A stretch of DNA of 17,229 bases from Clostridium sp. UBA3947 (GCA_002385545.1 DGDR01000189.1:14086-31314), one strand, 5' to 3'. Counted from the stretch's first letter, positions 7,598 to 14,823 are shown. Program-made: numbers and translations. The notes: generated by a model not told the origin, from the sequence alone.

Positions 7598-8386
7598 ATG
7601 AAAAAGTTAACAATTAAATTTTTATCCATGTTTTCATTTATTCTTATATTGATTTTATCTTTAAATCCCACTACAGCAAAAGGAAATCCTAAAATACCAC
7701 CTTCTTCTAGCTTAAAGTATGTTAATGACTACTCCAATGCTTTAAGTAAATCCACCAAAGACTATATAATTTCCCTAGGAAAGGAACTTGAAAATAAAAC
7801 AGGAGCCCAATCTGTAGTGGTGGTAATGGATTCTTTACATGGTTATGATATAGAATCCTACGCCTATGAGTTGTTTAACCAGTGGGGTATTGGTCAGAGA
7901 GGCAAAAATAATGGACTGCTAATTTTCATAGCTATTGACGATAGACAATGGAAGGTAGAAGTAGGAATTGGCCTAGAATCTGTTATTACTGATAGCTACT
8001 CTGCCAAGGTTATGGATCAATATGCTGTTCCCTATTTTAAAAATAATAACTACGATGCAGGAATCAAACAGGCATACTCTGTTTATGCAGACAAAATAGC
8101 CAAAAAATACGGAGTGTCCTTAAAAAATAATATAAAAGTAAGTAATACTACTAAAACATCGAAGAAAAAATTTAACCTTCCTGCTTTTTTATTTGCTATT
8201 TTAATTATATTTATTCTTATTAAACTTACTAGTGATAGTCCTCGGTATGGACGCCGCTATCGCCATCATCATTGGGGACATAGTCATCACAGCACTGGCC
8301 GCTCTATCCGCACCGGCCGCTCCAGTCGCTCTAGCGGTTTCGGGGGAGGTAGATCCCGCGGGGGAGGTTCCTCAGGACGTTGGTAG
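7598..8386 (+). CDS. TPM-domain secreted/membrane protein, copy 1 (YgcG-like)
   Basis: The 262-residue product has an N-terminal signal peptide (about 1-28), a TPM domain (about 40-175, PF04536, with YVNDYSNALS near its start and DDRQWKVEVGIGLE in its core), a single membrane span (about 194-211) and a cytoplasmic or wall-facing tail rich in Arg, His, Ser and Gly that ends in GGGSSGRW, the usual ending of YgcG-type proteins. The TPM domain of the plant homologue TLP18.3 is an acid phosphatase; the bacterial role is not settled. GAGGTG lies seven bases before the ATG. It is closely similar to the gene at 10244-11056 but stands without a lemA partner. The last 160 bases are unusually GC-rich and use CGC for most Arg codons, unlike the rest of the gene. 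Confidence 0.88.
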   Translation: MKKLTIKFLSMFSFILILILSLNPTTAKGNPKIPPSSSLKYVNDYSNALSKSTKDYIISLGKELENKTGAQSVVVVMDSLHGYDIESYAYELFNQWGIGQRGKNNGLLIFIAIDDRQWKVEVGIGLESVITDSYSAKVMDQYAVPYFKNNNYDAGIKQAYSVYADKIAKKYGVSLKNNIKVSNTTKTSKKKFNLPAFLFAILIIFILIKLTSDSPRYGRRYRHHHWGHSHHSTGRSIRTGRSSRSSGFGGGRSRGGGSSGRW

Positions 8387-8513
8387 CAAATTTCATCATT
8401 ATAGCTTGTAACGGTAAGGATATATAATTTTTTGCCTATATTGCTTTGTTTCAAAATAGTGTTGATGAATAGGCCAAATAATTAGGACAAGCAGTAATAA
8501 AGAATTTTAACGT

Positions 8514-8568
8514 AAAAAACTGTTGCACAACTATCAAATCAGTTGTTGTGCAACAGCTTTTCTTTTTT
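8514..8568. terminator. Bidirectional terminator, repeat family member A
   Basis: A 12-bp perfect stem, CTGTTGCACAAC (8520-8531) with GTTGTGCAACAG (8545-8556), has T-rich sequence on the right and six A on the left, so it works for both converging genes (TPM copy 1 and the prenyltransferase). Three related hairpins of nearly the same length occur at 11098-11150, 13449-13490 and 13511-13563. Bases 8387-8513 hold nothing else that I recognise. Confidence 0.88.
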
Positions 8569-8585
8569 ATGCAAATATTAACTTA

Positions 8586-9545
8586 TTATAAACCAATAAC
8601 TTTCAGTAACAAACTTAGAGCAATAGTTAATATCAAGGCTACATTCATTAGCACAAAATTCTTAACTCCTACCACAAAGGTATCCTTCTTAGTTTGGAGT
8701 TTATTAAATAAATTAATATTTTTTTTCACTGGAATAAATGTCAGAAAAACTAATAAACAGGTCCATGATTCTACCTTTATAAGAACTAGTAGCAGTATGG
8801 AAGCATAAGCCACATAGTAGATGATGTTAAAAACTTTTAGTGCTCTTTCCTTACCTATGTAGATTGGTAAAGTATATCTCTTATTTTCTATATCATCTTC
8901 TATATCACAAATATTGTTAGCCAGCATTATATTAGCGATACCACTGATAGCAGGTATTGAAAGGATAAAGATGTACAATACCTCTACTAGGTTCACTGCT
9001 ATATTAATATTGCCTGAGCTATATGCTACTGTAATGATATTTTGATCATATACATGAATATAAATAGATATAAAAGTTATAATAAATCCCATAAAGAGTC
9101 CTGAAAATACTTCACCAAAGGGTGTTCTAGAAATGGGTACTGGTCCAAAGGAATACAGGCTTCCTACTGCAAAGGATATGGCTCCTAATATTAGCACTAC
9201 TACACTAGATTTTAAAAATAAGAGAACTCCAAAGGTTACTGCTATAGTTAATAGAGTAAATATAACCACGATAACATGAGTTTCCTTTAAATTATCTCGA
9301 ACTATAGCATTATGTTTTTCATATCCATAACCTTGGGTTTTTATGGCCTTTTTATAATCCATATAGTTATTAACTGCTGTTGTAGTCATATCAATAGTTA
9401 GAAGAGAAATAAACATTAAAAGAAAATTTAAGGCGTTAAATTTATTGAATCTATACAGGCTATATACTGTTCCCAATATAAAAGGAATCATACTAGCCAC
9501 CTTAGTTTGAATTTCTACTAACTTTAAAAAACTTCTTATTTTCAT
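8586..9545 (-). CDS. UbiA-family prenyltransferase, MenA-like
   Basis: This 319-residue polytopic membrane protein has about eight or nine hydrophobic spans. The first prenyl-diphosphate motif is NNYMDYKKA (Asn60, Asp63), and the second is ANNICDIEDDIENKRYTL (Asp214, Asp217, Asp218) followed by a LPIYIGKERA segment. The second motif is close to that of MenA, which attaches a polyprenyl chain to 1,4-dihydroxy-2-naphthoate in menaquinone synthesis. No other menaquinone genes are in the window, so the aromatic acceptor is undetermined; other UbiA members make heme O, archaeal-type lipids or chlorophyll. GGAGGT lies seven bases before the ATG. It is transcribed opposite to, and sits between, two paralogous TPM genes; its promoter is back-to-back with that of lemA. 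Confidence 0.85.
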   Translation of the reverse strand: MKIRSFLKLVEIQTKVASMIPFILGTVYSLYRFNKFNALNFLLMFISLLTIDMTTTAVNNYMDYKKAIKTQGYGYEKHNAIVRDNLKETHVIVVIFTLLTIAVTFGVLLFLKSSVVVLILGAISFAVGSLYSFGPVPISRTPFGEVFSGLFMGFIITFISIYIHVYDQNIITVAYSSGNINIAVNLVEVLYIFILSIPAISGIANIMLANNICDIEDDIENKRYTLPIYIGKERALKVFNIIYYVAYASILLLVLIKVESWTCLLVFLTFIPVKKNINLFNKLQTKKDTFVVGVKNFVLMNVALILTIALSLLLKVIGL

Positions 9546-9571
9546 CTTGTTACCTCCAATTTAGTGTCATC

Positions 9572-9599
9572 AATATATCAATATACCATATCCTTTCAA
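9572..9599 (-). promoter_or_regulatory. Promoter of the prenyltransferase gene
   Basis: Reading leftward, TTGAAA (9594-9599) and TATATT (9572-9577) are 16 bases apart. Its -35 abuts the -35 of the rightward lemA promoter, so the two could compete or share a regulator. Confidence 0.5.
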
Positions 9600-9628
9600 T
9601 AGACTCCAAATATTTTTTGATATATAAT
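9600..9628 (+). promoter_or_regulatory. Promoter of the lemA-TPM operon
   Basis: TAGACT (9600-9605) and a perfect TATAAT (9623-9628) are 17 bases apart. The predicted transcript start is about 40 bases upstream of the lemA ATG. Confidence 0.55.
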
Positions 9629-9677
9629 GGCTAAATATATCAGAATACTAAAATACAACAAGGAGAGGTGAATCTTA

Positions 9678-10247
9678 ATGAAAAAAAGCTTAATGGTAGT
9701 TTTAATAATTGTGGGCGCTCTTATTTTATTAACAATGCCTGTTATCAGTTCATATAATAGCTTAGTTACTTTAGAGCAAAAGGTTAAATCGGCAGAATCT
9801 ACAATAGATACTCAGCTTCAAAGGCGATCAGACCTAATTCCAAACTTAGTAGAGACAGTAAAAGGCTATGCAGCTCAGGAGAAGGAAATCTATGCCGATA
9901 TAGCAGATGCTAGAAGCAAGTTAGCAGGCTCCCAAACTATCGAAGAGAGAGCCGAGGCAGATACAGAATTATCCTCTGCCCTATCACGACTTTTAGTAAT
10001 AGTAGAAAATTATCCTGAATTAAAATCTAACCAAAATTTCAGGGATTTATCCGTGGCTTTAGAAAGTGCAGAAAATAGAATAAGTATTGCAAGACAAAAT
10101 TACAATGAAGCTGTTGATGCCTACAATACTAAAGTAAAGCGTTTCCCTGGTTCCATAGTGGCAGGAATTTTTAATTTTGAAGAAAAACCATACTATAAGG
10201 CTTCTGCCGGTGCAGAAAAGGTACCTGAAGTGGACTTTTCTAAATGA
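9678..10247 (+). CDS. lemA: LemA family protein
   Basis: The 189-residue product has one N-terminal membrane span (about 5-24) and then a long helical domain. The hallmark stretches are present: QRRSDLIPNLVETVKGYA (48-65), and ENYPELKSNQNF followed by the ENRISIARQNYNEAVDAYN helix (about 110-150), with FPGSIVAGIFNF near the end. LemA proteins are found widely in Firmicutes and their biochemical role is unsettled. AGGAGAGG precedes the ATG. The TGA stop overlaps the next ATG as ATGA, so translation of the TPM gene is probably coupled. The lemA-TPM pair is a common bacterial arrangement, which suggests the two products act together at the membrane. Confidence 0.94.
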   Translation: MKKSLMVVLIIVGALILLTMPVISSYNSLVTLEQKVKSAESTIDTQLQRRSDLIPNLVETVKGYAAQEKEIYADIADARSKLAGSQTIEERAEADTELSSALSRLLVIVENYPELKSNQNFRDLSVALESAENRISIARQNYNEAVDAYNTKVKRFPGSIVAGIFNFEEKPYYKASAGAEKVPEVDFSK

Positions 10248-11056
10248 TAACTATGAAGACTATTTATAAAACTACAGCGATATTCTTACTAACTATCCTA
10301 CTAGTATTGTGTTTTAATCCCACTATGGTTAAGGCGAAACCTAAAATACCTGCTCCTACTAACTTAAAGTATGTTAATGACTACACTAATACCTTAAACC
10401 AATCCAGCAAGGATTTTTTAGTATCTGTTGGCAAAGAGGTTGAAGCCAAAACTGGAGCTCAGGCTGTAGTTGTTGTAATCAATTCTCTGGAAGGCTATGA
10501 TATCCAATCCTATGCCTATGAACTATTCCGCCAATGGGGAATAGGTAGCAGGGAGGAAAATAACGGACTGCTAATCCTCATAGCTATTCAGGATAGAAAA
10601 TGGAAGGTAGAAGTAGGCATAGGCTTAGAAGGTGCCATAACCGATATATCCTCTGCTAGAGTTATGGAGGAATATGCTGTTCCATATTTTAAGGAAAATA
10701 ATTACGATGAAGGTATAAAAAGAGCCTACTCCGTCTATGCCGATAGTATAGCTAAGGAATATGGTGTCTCCCTAGAAAAAAACATTGAAGAAATTAATAT
10801 AGATAACGATGATGGAGATTTATCTGGAGCTATATTTCTTCTCATTATTATGTTCTTAACCCTTATAGATCTTATTTTTAATAGAGGTCGACTATTGCGA
10901 TTTTTCTTAAGACTCATTGCTTCAAACCCTAGAGGTAGAGGTCCTAGAGGGGGCAGAGGTGGATTTGGCGGAGGCGGCTACAGCGGAGGGTCCTCTGGCT
11001 TTGGAGGCTTTGGTGGTGGAAAATCCGGTGGTGGAGGCTCCACTGGCGGCTGGTAA
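10244..11056 (+). CDS. TPM-domain protein, copy 2, lemA partner (YgcG-like)
   Basis: The 270-residue product has a signal peptide (about 1-31), a TPM domain (about 42-178), a membrane span (about 195-212) and a glycine-rich tail ending in GGGGSTGGW. In the core from NNGLL to GVSL it matches the TPM protein at 7598-8386 in 57 of 72 positions by eye. The ATG at 10244 overlaps the lemA stop codon. There is no clear ribosome binding site, so coupling is likely; the ATG at 10253 would give 267 residues and is an alternative start. The last 130 bases are GC-rich because of GGN glycine codons. Function is expected to be outside or at the membrane with LemA, but the reaction is unknown. Confidence 0.88.
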   Translation: MITMKTIYKTTAIFLLTILLVLCFNPTMVKAKPKIPAPTNLKYVNDYTNTLNQSSKDFLVSVGKEVEAKTGAQAVVVVINSLEGYDIQSYAYELFRQWGIGSREENNGLLILIAIQDRKWKVEVGIGLEGAITDISSARVMEEYAVPYFKENNYDEGIKRAYSVYADSIAKEYGVSLEKNIEEINIDNDDGDLSGAIFLLIIMFLTLIDLIFNRGRLLRFFLRLIASNPRGRGPRGGRGGFGGGGYSGGSSGFGGFGGGKSGGGGSTGGW

Positions 11057-11096
11057 TCCAAAGGGGCCCCTGCCCTAATTTACAACCCCATCTATG

Positions 11097-11153
11097 AAAA
11101 GGGACTGATGCACAACCCTCATAATTTACAAGTTGCTCATCAGCCCCTTTCTC
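11097..11153. terminator. Hairpin terminator, repeat family member D
   Basis: AAGGG plus CTGATG on the left (11099-11110) pairs with CATCAG plus CCCTT on the right (11138-11149), with an inner CAAC/GTTG pairing at 11113-11116 and 11132-11135. It lies between the converging TPM copy 2 and the kinase-like gene. T-runs are weak on both strands, so the efficiency is uncertain. The palindrome GGGGCCCC just upstream (11063-11070) is separate. Its left arm and length resemble the other family hairpins. Confidence 0.6.
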
Positions 11154-11187
11154 ATTTTAAGCCTCAATACCTTACTCACACCAACCT

Positions 11188-11775
11188 CTAACTACTACCT
11201 TCTAACTCCTCAATATATCGGTCAATTTTCCCCTTCCACCTCTTATACCGCTTATGGTCTGTTTCCTTTAACACTTTCATAAATTGGTCAAGAACTCCTA
11301 GCTTATATAACCCCTTACAGAGATGTCTTGGAAAGTTTCTTTCCTTAGAATAACACTTTTTAGGATCTATAACCATTAAGCTCCCTTCTGGTTGAACCAT
11401 AATATCCTTACAGCGCACATCTTCCTTGGCAAACTTCAACCTTCTAAATTCCTTTAGCAATTTAAGTATTTTTATAGCTAAATCCCTATCTAAACCATGT
11501 TGTCGAATATATTTATTAAGAGGTATACCTTCAACATAATCTCTTATCATATAATTTCCACAGATACCATAAACCCTAGGAAAATACCTGCTATTATGAA
11601 TCTTTTTTAAGATTAAATATTCCTTACGACATTTCTCTTCCTCAAAGCATATTTTAATAGCCTTTCCTTCTGGAAGCCTATATACTATCCCATTATGACC
11701 TTGTCCAAGGAATTCGCAATCTAATAGGTTAGCATTGAAGTCTTTAATATACCTTTTATGCAAAAGCTTATTCAT
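11188..11775 (-). CDS. Small protein-kinase-like protein
   Basis: The 195-residue product has a compact protein-kinase fold signature. It shows a glycine loop GQGHNGIVY (24-32), a lysine in AIKICF (Lys41), a Glu (Glu52) that may pair with it, and a hinge-like YMIRDYVEG (75-83). The catalytic loop reads KEDVRCKDIMV (117-127), where Asp119 takes the place of the HRD aspartate and Asp124 that of the metal-binding Asn. VIDPKK (135-140) stands for DFG, with Asp137 kept. It resembles small Bacillus proteins of the YrzF/YbdM type. The key residues are largely retained, so activity is possible but not shown. AAGGGGG lies just before the ATG. No membrane span or sensor domain is present, and no partner phosphatase gene is nearby. 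It is divergent from the membrane protein at 11969. Confidence 0.7.
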   Translation of the reverse strand: MNKLLHKRYIKDFNANLLDCEFLGQGHNGIVYRLPEGKAIKICFEEEKCRKEYLILKKIHNSRYFPRVYGICGNYMIRDYVEGIPLNKYIRQHGLDRDLAIKILKLLKEFRRLKFAKEDVRCKDIMVQPEGSLMVIDPKKCYSKERNFPRHLCKGLYKLGVLDQFMKVLKETDHKRYKRWKGKIDRYIEELEGSS

Positions 11776-11851
11776 TTCAGCCCCCTTGGGTAAATTAATA
11801 AATATGTATTAATATCTAATTTTTTATATAAATGCAGAAGCTGAATTCATA

Positions 11852-11865
11852 TTATCATATGATAA
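11852..11865. promoter_or_regulatory. Perfect 14-bp palindrome in the divergent region
   Basis: TTATCATATGATAA reads the same on both strands. It sits about 75 bases upstream of the kinase-like ATG and about 30 bases left of the rightward promoter, a position suited to a dimeric regulator controlling one or both divergent genes. No regulator gene is adjacent. Confidence 0.4.
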
Positions 11866-11893
11866 AAAGCATCTCCTTGCTACTAGATGAAAT

Positions 11894-11922
11894 TTTACAT
11901 TTCGCGAAATTTGTTGTAATAT
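11894..11922 (+). promoter_or_regulatory. Promoter with a 12-bp palindrome in its spacer
   Basis: TTTACA (11894-11899) and TAATAT (11917-11922) are 17 bases apart; the -10 is weak (4/6). The perfect palindrome ATTTCGCGAAAT (11899-11910) overlaps the end of the -35 and most of the spacer. This is a classic repressor operator position for the membrane-protein gene at 11969. Confidence 0.45.
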
Positions 11923-11968
11923 ATCCATAGTGTGAAAGACTTCAACTGGAAATGGAGGCAAACTACAA

Positions 11969-13459
11969 TTGATAAAAAAATTCTACACAAAGCTATATAA
12001 CAAGATAAAGAGCAATCCTATCGAAGCAATTTTCATAGGTCTAATATCAATTATTTTGATTCATTCTCTTTTAGTAGGCACCATTTTAGGTAAGGCTGAT
12101 AACGGAGACTTTGGACGTTTTTACTTATATGGGGGCTTACTGGATAAAGGAAGCACCTACGAAGAAATTTACGACGGATATTTTCATAAAAACTTCAATA
12201 TTAGACATCCTGGTCTACTGCTACCTTTTGGTCCTAATTGGGTCTCTGGCACCTTGTTGTTAAAACTAGCAGTTATACTGAACCTGCTAATAAAAGCAGT
12301 GACAGGAAGGATTTTTATAGATCTTTTATCCTTTGATATAAGATATCTGGCTATACTGTACATAGGTATTTTTATCTTTTCCTTCTACCTAATTATAAAA
12401 AGCTTTAAAAAATGGCCTGTTGTTCAAATTCTTTGTGGTATATTTGCAATAATATTTTTCACAGATGTAAATTACATAGGCTATTTTAACTCATTTTATG
12501 GCGAAGCAGCTACCATTGTATTTTTATTTTTAACCATTGGCAGCCTGCTAAGTTTGGTAAATAAGCCTTCACCTGAAAAAAAGGATTTTTACTTATTTTT
12601 TATAGCTTCTGGGGCCTTCTTAACTTCAAAGTCTCAGCAAATCCCCTTAGCTATATTCATGGTAATTATCTATTTTGCCTTATATAAGTTTTATAGCAAT
12701 TATAAAAAGCTTATACTTAAGAGCTCAATAGTTGTAGTAATACTCTGTGTAGCTAGTCTATTATCCATAAACGACTATACTAACAAAAATAATATCTATC
12801 AAGCAGTATTTACTGGAGTGCTGTATGACTCTGAGGATCCTGTTAAGGATTTAGAGGAGCTAGGTATAGATACCAAGTTTGCTCCTTTAGCTGGTACCAA
12901 CTTCTATACTGAAAACCTGCCCTTTGATCCTATGGGCGAGGAAATGCTAAAGGACTTTTACCCCTATGCCTCAAGAGCTAAAATTCTGTTATATTACGCT
13001 AAGCATTTAGATAAATTTTGGAATCAATTTGTAGTATCTGCAAAGTATGCCTACGAATTTTATGATTTAGGCAAGAATAATTTTGAAAAGGGTGCCTATC
13101 CTAATAACAAGCCCTTTAACACCCTTAGAACGACCCTTGCTAGGAATCATAAATCCCTTCATAAAAATATATATATTTTTATAGGCTTCTCTCTGGTATT
13201 CTTTATTTCTTTATGCTACTACTTTATTCGCTATAAGGATAAAAAAACAAGGCTGCTAGCCCTGTTTTCTCTATTACTTTTAGCCTCTGGAGCCTCCCAA
13301 TTAGTCCTGCCTATCCTAGGCTCTGGTAGAGCAGACTTTGGAAAGCACTTGTTTATGATTAATTTATCCTATGATATAATGCTATGTGCAGTAATAATGT
13401 ACTTAGGCTGGATTATTACTAAATTAATAAGAAGCTTTAAAAAAGGGGCTGCTGCATAA
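11969..13459 (+). CDS. Multipass membrane protein, possible GT-C glycosyltransferase
   Basis: The 496-residue product has about ten to eleven hydrophobic segments (clusters near 18-39, 125-144, 150-165, 181-197, 208-240, 250-267, 400-420, 428-450 and 462-485) and one large outside loop (about 268-399). Conserved-looking polar motifs flank the spans: DNGDFGR (44-50) after the first span, NSFYGEA (174-180), TSKSQQ (219-224) and RADFGKH (454-460). An acidic motif after the first span plus many spans is the layout of GT-C enzymes, which use lipid-linked sugars. It also recalls the glycan hexose transferase WsfD annotation. I am not sure of the family. The start is TTG at 11969, with GGAGG ten bases upstream. 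The final codons, including the stop, form the left arm of a terminator hairpin. Confidence 0.55.
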   Translation: MIKKFYTKLYNKIKSNPIEAIFIGLISIILIHSLLVGTILGKADNGDFGRFYLYGGLLDKGSTYEEIYDGYFHKNFNIRHPGLLLPFGPNWVSGTLLLKLAVILNLLIKAVTGRIFIDLLSFDIRYLAILYIGIFIFSFYLIIKSFKKWPVVQILCGIFAIIFFTDVNYIGYFNSFYGEAATIVFLFLTIGSLLSLVNKPSPEKKDFYLFFIASGAFLTSKSQQIPLAIFMVIIYFALYKFYSNYKKLILKSSIVVVILCVASLLSINDYTNKNNIYQAVFTGVLYDSEDPVKDLEELGIDTKFAPLAGTNFYTENLPFDPMGEEMLKDFYPYASRAKILLYYAKHLDKFWNQFVVSAKYAYEFYDLGKNNFEKGAYPNNKPFNTLRTTLARNHKSLHKNIYIFIGFSLVFFISLCYYFIRYKDKKTRLLALFSLLLLASGASQLVLPILGSGRADFGKHLFMINLSYDIMLCAVIMYLGWIITKLIRSFKKGAAA

Positions 13460-13490
13460 CCGACAAAGCTGTTGGTGTGCAGCAGCTTTT
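13441..13490 (+). terminator. Terminator overlapping the gene's last codons, repeat family member B
   Basis: GCTGCTGCA (13448-13456) pairs with TGCAGCAGC (13478-13486), followed by TTTT. The left arm encodes the C-terminal Ala residues, and the TAA stop of the upstream gene (13457-13459) sits inside the hairpin. The element from CTGCTGCATAAC to the final AGC is the same length as member A. Confidence 0.75.
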
Positions 13491-13510
13491 AGTATAATTT
13501 CCTATACAAT

Positions 13511-13563
13511 AAAAACTGTTGCACAACTAGCAAATAAGTTATTGTGCAACAGCTTCTTTTTTT
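13511..13563. terminator. Bidirectional terminator, repeat family member C
   Basis: CTGTTGCACAA (13516-13526) pairs with TTGTGCAACAG (13542-13552), with five A before it and a long T-run after it. It serves the converging gene at 13575-13901 and backs up member B. It differs from member A (8514-8568) at few positions, even in the loop. Confidence 0.85.
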
Positions 13564-13574
13564 ACCCTATATAG

Positions 13575-13901
13575 CTATTTCCTGTGATATTTATAATATG
13601 CAATCACTTCCACTAATTCTCCAGTGTTTTCATCCTCGTAGCTTAGTATTATGCCATCTAAGCTCATTAATTCAGAGCCCATTAGACCCTGCAGGCTATG
13701 TTCAAATATAACCTTGTTGTCGCAGATTATCTTATAAATGTCATTCTCTATTTTTATATATCCATACTTACCTATAATACTTTCTCCATAGGTAAGGGCA
13801 TCTCTTGTTGTAACATATCGGACTTCAAAACCATCAGTGCGCCGCAATCTTTCTTCATTGGCTTTTAATTCCTTTTGGAGTTTACGATTAAAAAATAACA
13901 T
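13575..13901 (-). CDS. Conserved-type hypothetical protein
   Basis: I do not recognise this family. The reading frame extends to 13946, but no ribosome binding site precedes that ATG. The ATG at 13901 has AAAGGTGAAG just upstream, so the product is taken as 108 residues starting MLFFNRKLQKEL. It begins with a basic helix (about 5-22), followed by alternating strands (GFEVRYVTT, YGYIKIENDIYKIICDNKVIFE) and ends in EVIAYYKYHRK. No membrane span, signal peptide or cysteine cluster is visible. It is a soluble single-domain protein. It is transcribed toward the tandem terminators and divergent from the 14079 gene. Confidence 0.7.
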   Translation of the reverse strand: MLFFNRKLQKELKANEERLRRTDGFEVRYVTTRDALTYGESIIGKYGYIKIENDIYKIICDNKVIFEHSLQGLMGSELMSLDGIILSYEDENTGELVEVIAYYKYHRK

Positions 13902-14030
13902 ATTCTTCACCTTTATCGAATAAAATTTAGCTTTAATACTAATCATTATTATATATCATATAGGCAATTAACTCCAGCGATTATTTATCCCCTCTTTTAA
14001 ATCCTTAAAATAAGTATAAAAATTTAATTG

Positions 14031-14059
14031 TTGAAGAAGATTATAAACAAATAGATAAT
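14031..14059 (+). promoter_or_regulatory. Weak promoter candidate for the 14079 gene pair
   Basis: TTGAAG (14031-14036) and GATAAT (14054-14059) are 17 bases apart, 4/6 and 5/6 matches. The implied transcript start would be very near the ribosome binding site, which makes the call uncertain. Confidence 0.25.
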
Positions 14060-14078
14060 TTGGAAAGGTAGTGACAGT

Positions 14079-14489
14079 ATGGAATGTTCATTATTTGTAA
14101 TAACTAGGGAAGAAATTGATGAAGCAGTTATAATGGACTATGAAAAAGAAAAAATATTTATCAGACCTTTTATAGATGAAAATATAGAAATAGAAATGAC
14201 TGGTCACTTTTATTATCAAATTAGTACCGAATCGGCCTCAAGTTCCACAGTAAATCTTTATAACAAAATAGAAGAAATCCATGATGCTTTAAAGACCATT
14301 TATGAGCTTGGTAGCTTTAGATTTATACTTTTAGACGAAGAAAAAGACATTCAGGAGTTACTAGAACAGGAGGATGGTAACATTGAAAAGGCCTTTTGCA
14401 GCTTACCTCAGGAAAAAATAAATATAGAAGCCCTGCTAGAAAAATATCCTCATATGATAGACACAAACAGAATGTATATTATTGATTAA
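14079..14489 (+). CDS. Hypothetical acidic protein
   Basis: The 136-residue product is strongly acidic (many Glu and Asp), soluble, and of no family I recognise. An N-terminal region of strands (CSLFVITREEIDEAV, KIFIRPFI) is followed by helices rich in Glu, such as DEEKDIQELLEQEDGNIEKA. AAAGGTAG precedes the ATG. It is the first gene of a probable two-gene operon: the DUF3892 gene starts 22 bases after its stop codon. No membrane span or secretion signal is seen. Confidence 0.7.
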   Translation: MECSLFVITREEIDEAVIMDYEKEKIFIRPFIDENIEIEMTGHFYYQISTESASSSTVNLYNKIEEIHDALKTIYELGSFRFILLDEEKDIQELLEQEDGNIEKAFCSLPQEKINIEALLEKYPHMIDTNRMYIID

Positions 14490-14511
14490 TCGAAAAAAGG
14501 AGGAAGCTTAT

Positions 14512-14739
14512 ATGACAAAAGAAAAGATTACTAAGGTTAGAAAGAACGATGAAGGGGATATCACCGATGTTATGACCGACACCGGAAATGTTTATTCTAT
14601 TAATGAGGCTATAAATATGGCTAAAAATCATTCCTTAGAGGGGGTTAATGTGGGAAAGGCTCGAAACGGTAGAGAATACCTAAGAAGCAATCCTAATGAC
14701 AAAGAGGATGATAATTTAGATAATATGCCAACCTTCTAA
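14512..14739 (+). CDS. DUF3892 family protein
   Basis: The 75-residue product matches the pattern of DUF3892 (PF13031): it opens MTKEKITKVRKNDEGDITDV, continues with an INEAINMAK helix, has a REYLRSNPND segment and closes NLDNMPTF. The function is unknown; related small proteins occur in many Firmicutes. The reading frame could start at 14482, but AAAAGGAGG at 14496-14503 sits eight bases before the ATG at 14512 and the family begins there. It probably shares a transcript with the gene upstream. The hairpin at 14824-14864 may end that transcript. Confidence 0.85.
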   Translation: MTKEKITKVRKNDEGDITDVMTDTGNVYSINEAINMAKNHSLEGVNVGKARNGREYLRSNPNDKEDDNLDNMPTF

Positions 14740-14823
14740 AGCTTATGTACAGCTATTTAAAAAAGATAGCGGTTAGAGTATAAGGATAATTTGGAAAATG
14801 GATATTTTTAATATTAATAGATT

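Noticed and set aside
11501..11507. TGTCGAA, a perfect core Spo0A box
   Set aside because: It lies deep inside the kinase-like coding sequence, far from any promoter; a 7-base match is expected by chance in a window this long.
13902..13946. Extended N-terminus (15 residues) of the hypothetical protein at 13575
   Set aside because: No ribosome binding site precedes the ATG at 13946, while AAAGGTGAAG stands before the ATG at 13901.
14482..14511. Ten-residue extension of the DUF3892 protein
   Set aside because: It would overlap the upstream gene and has no ribosome binding site. AAAAGGAGG fits the ATG at 14512, and the family begins there.
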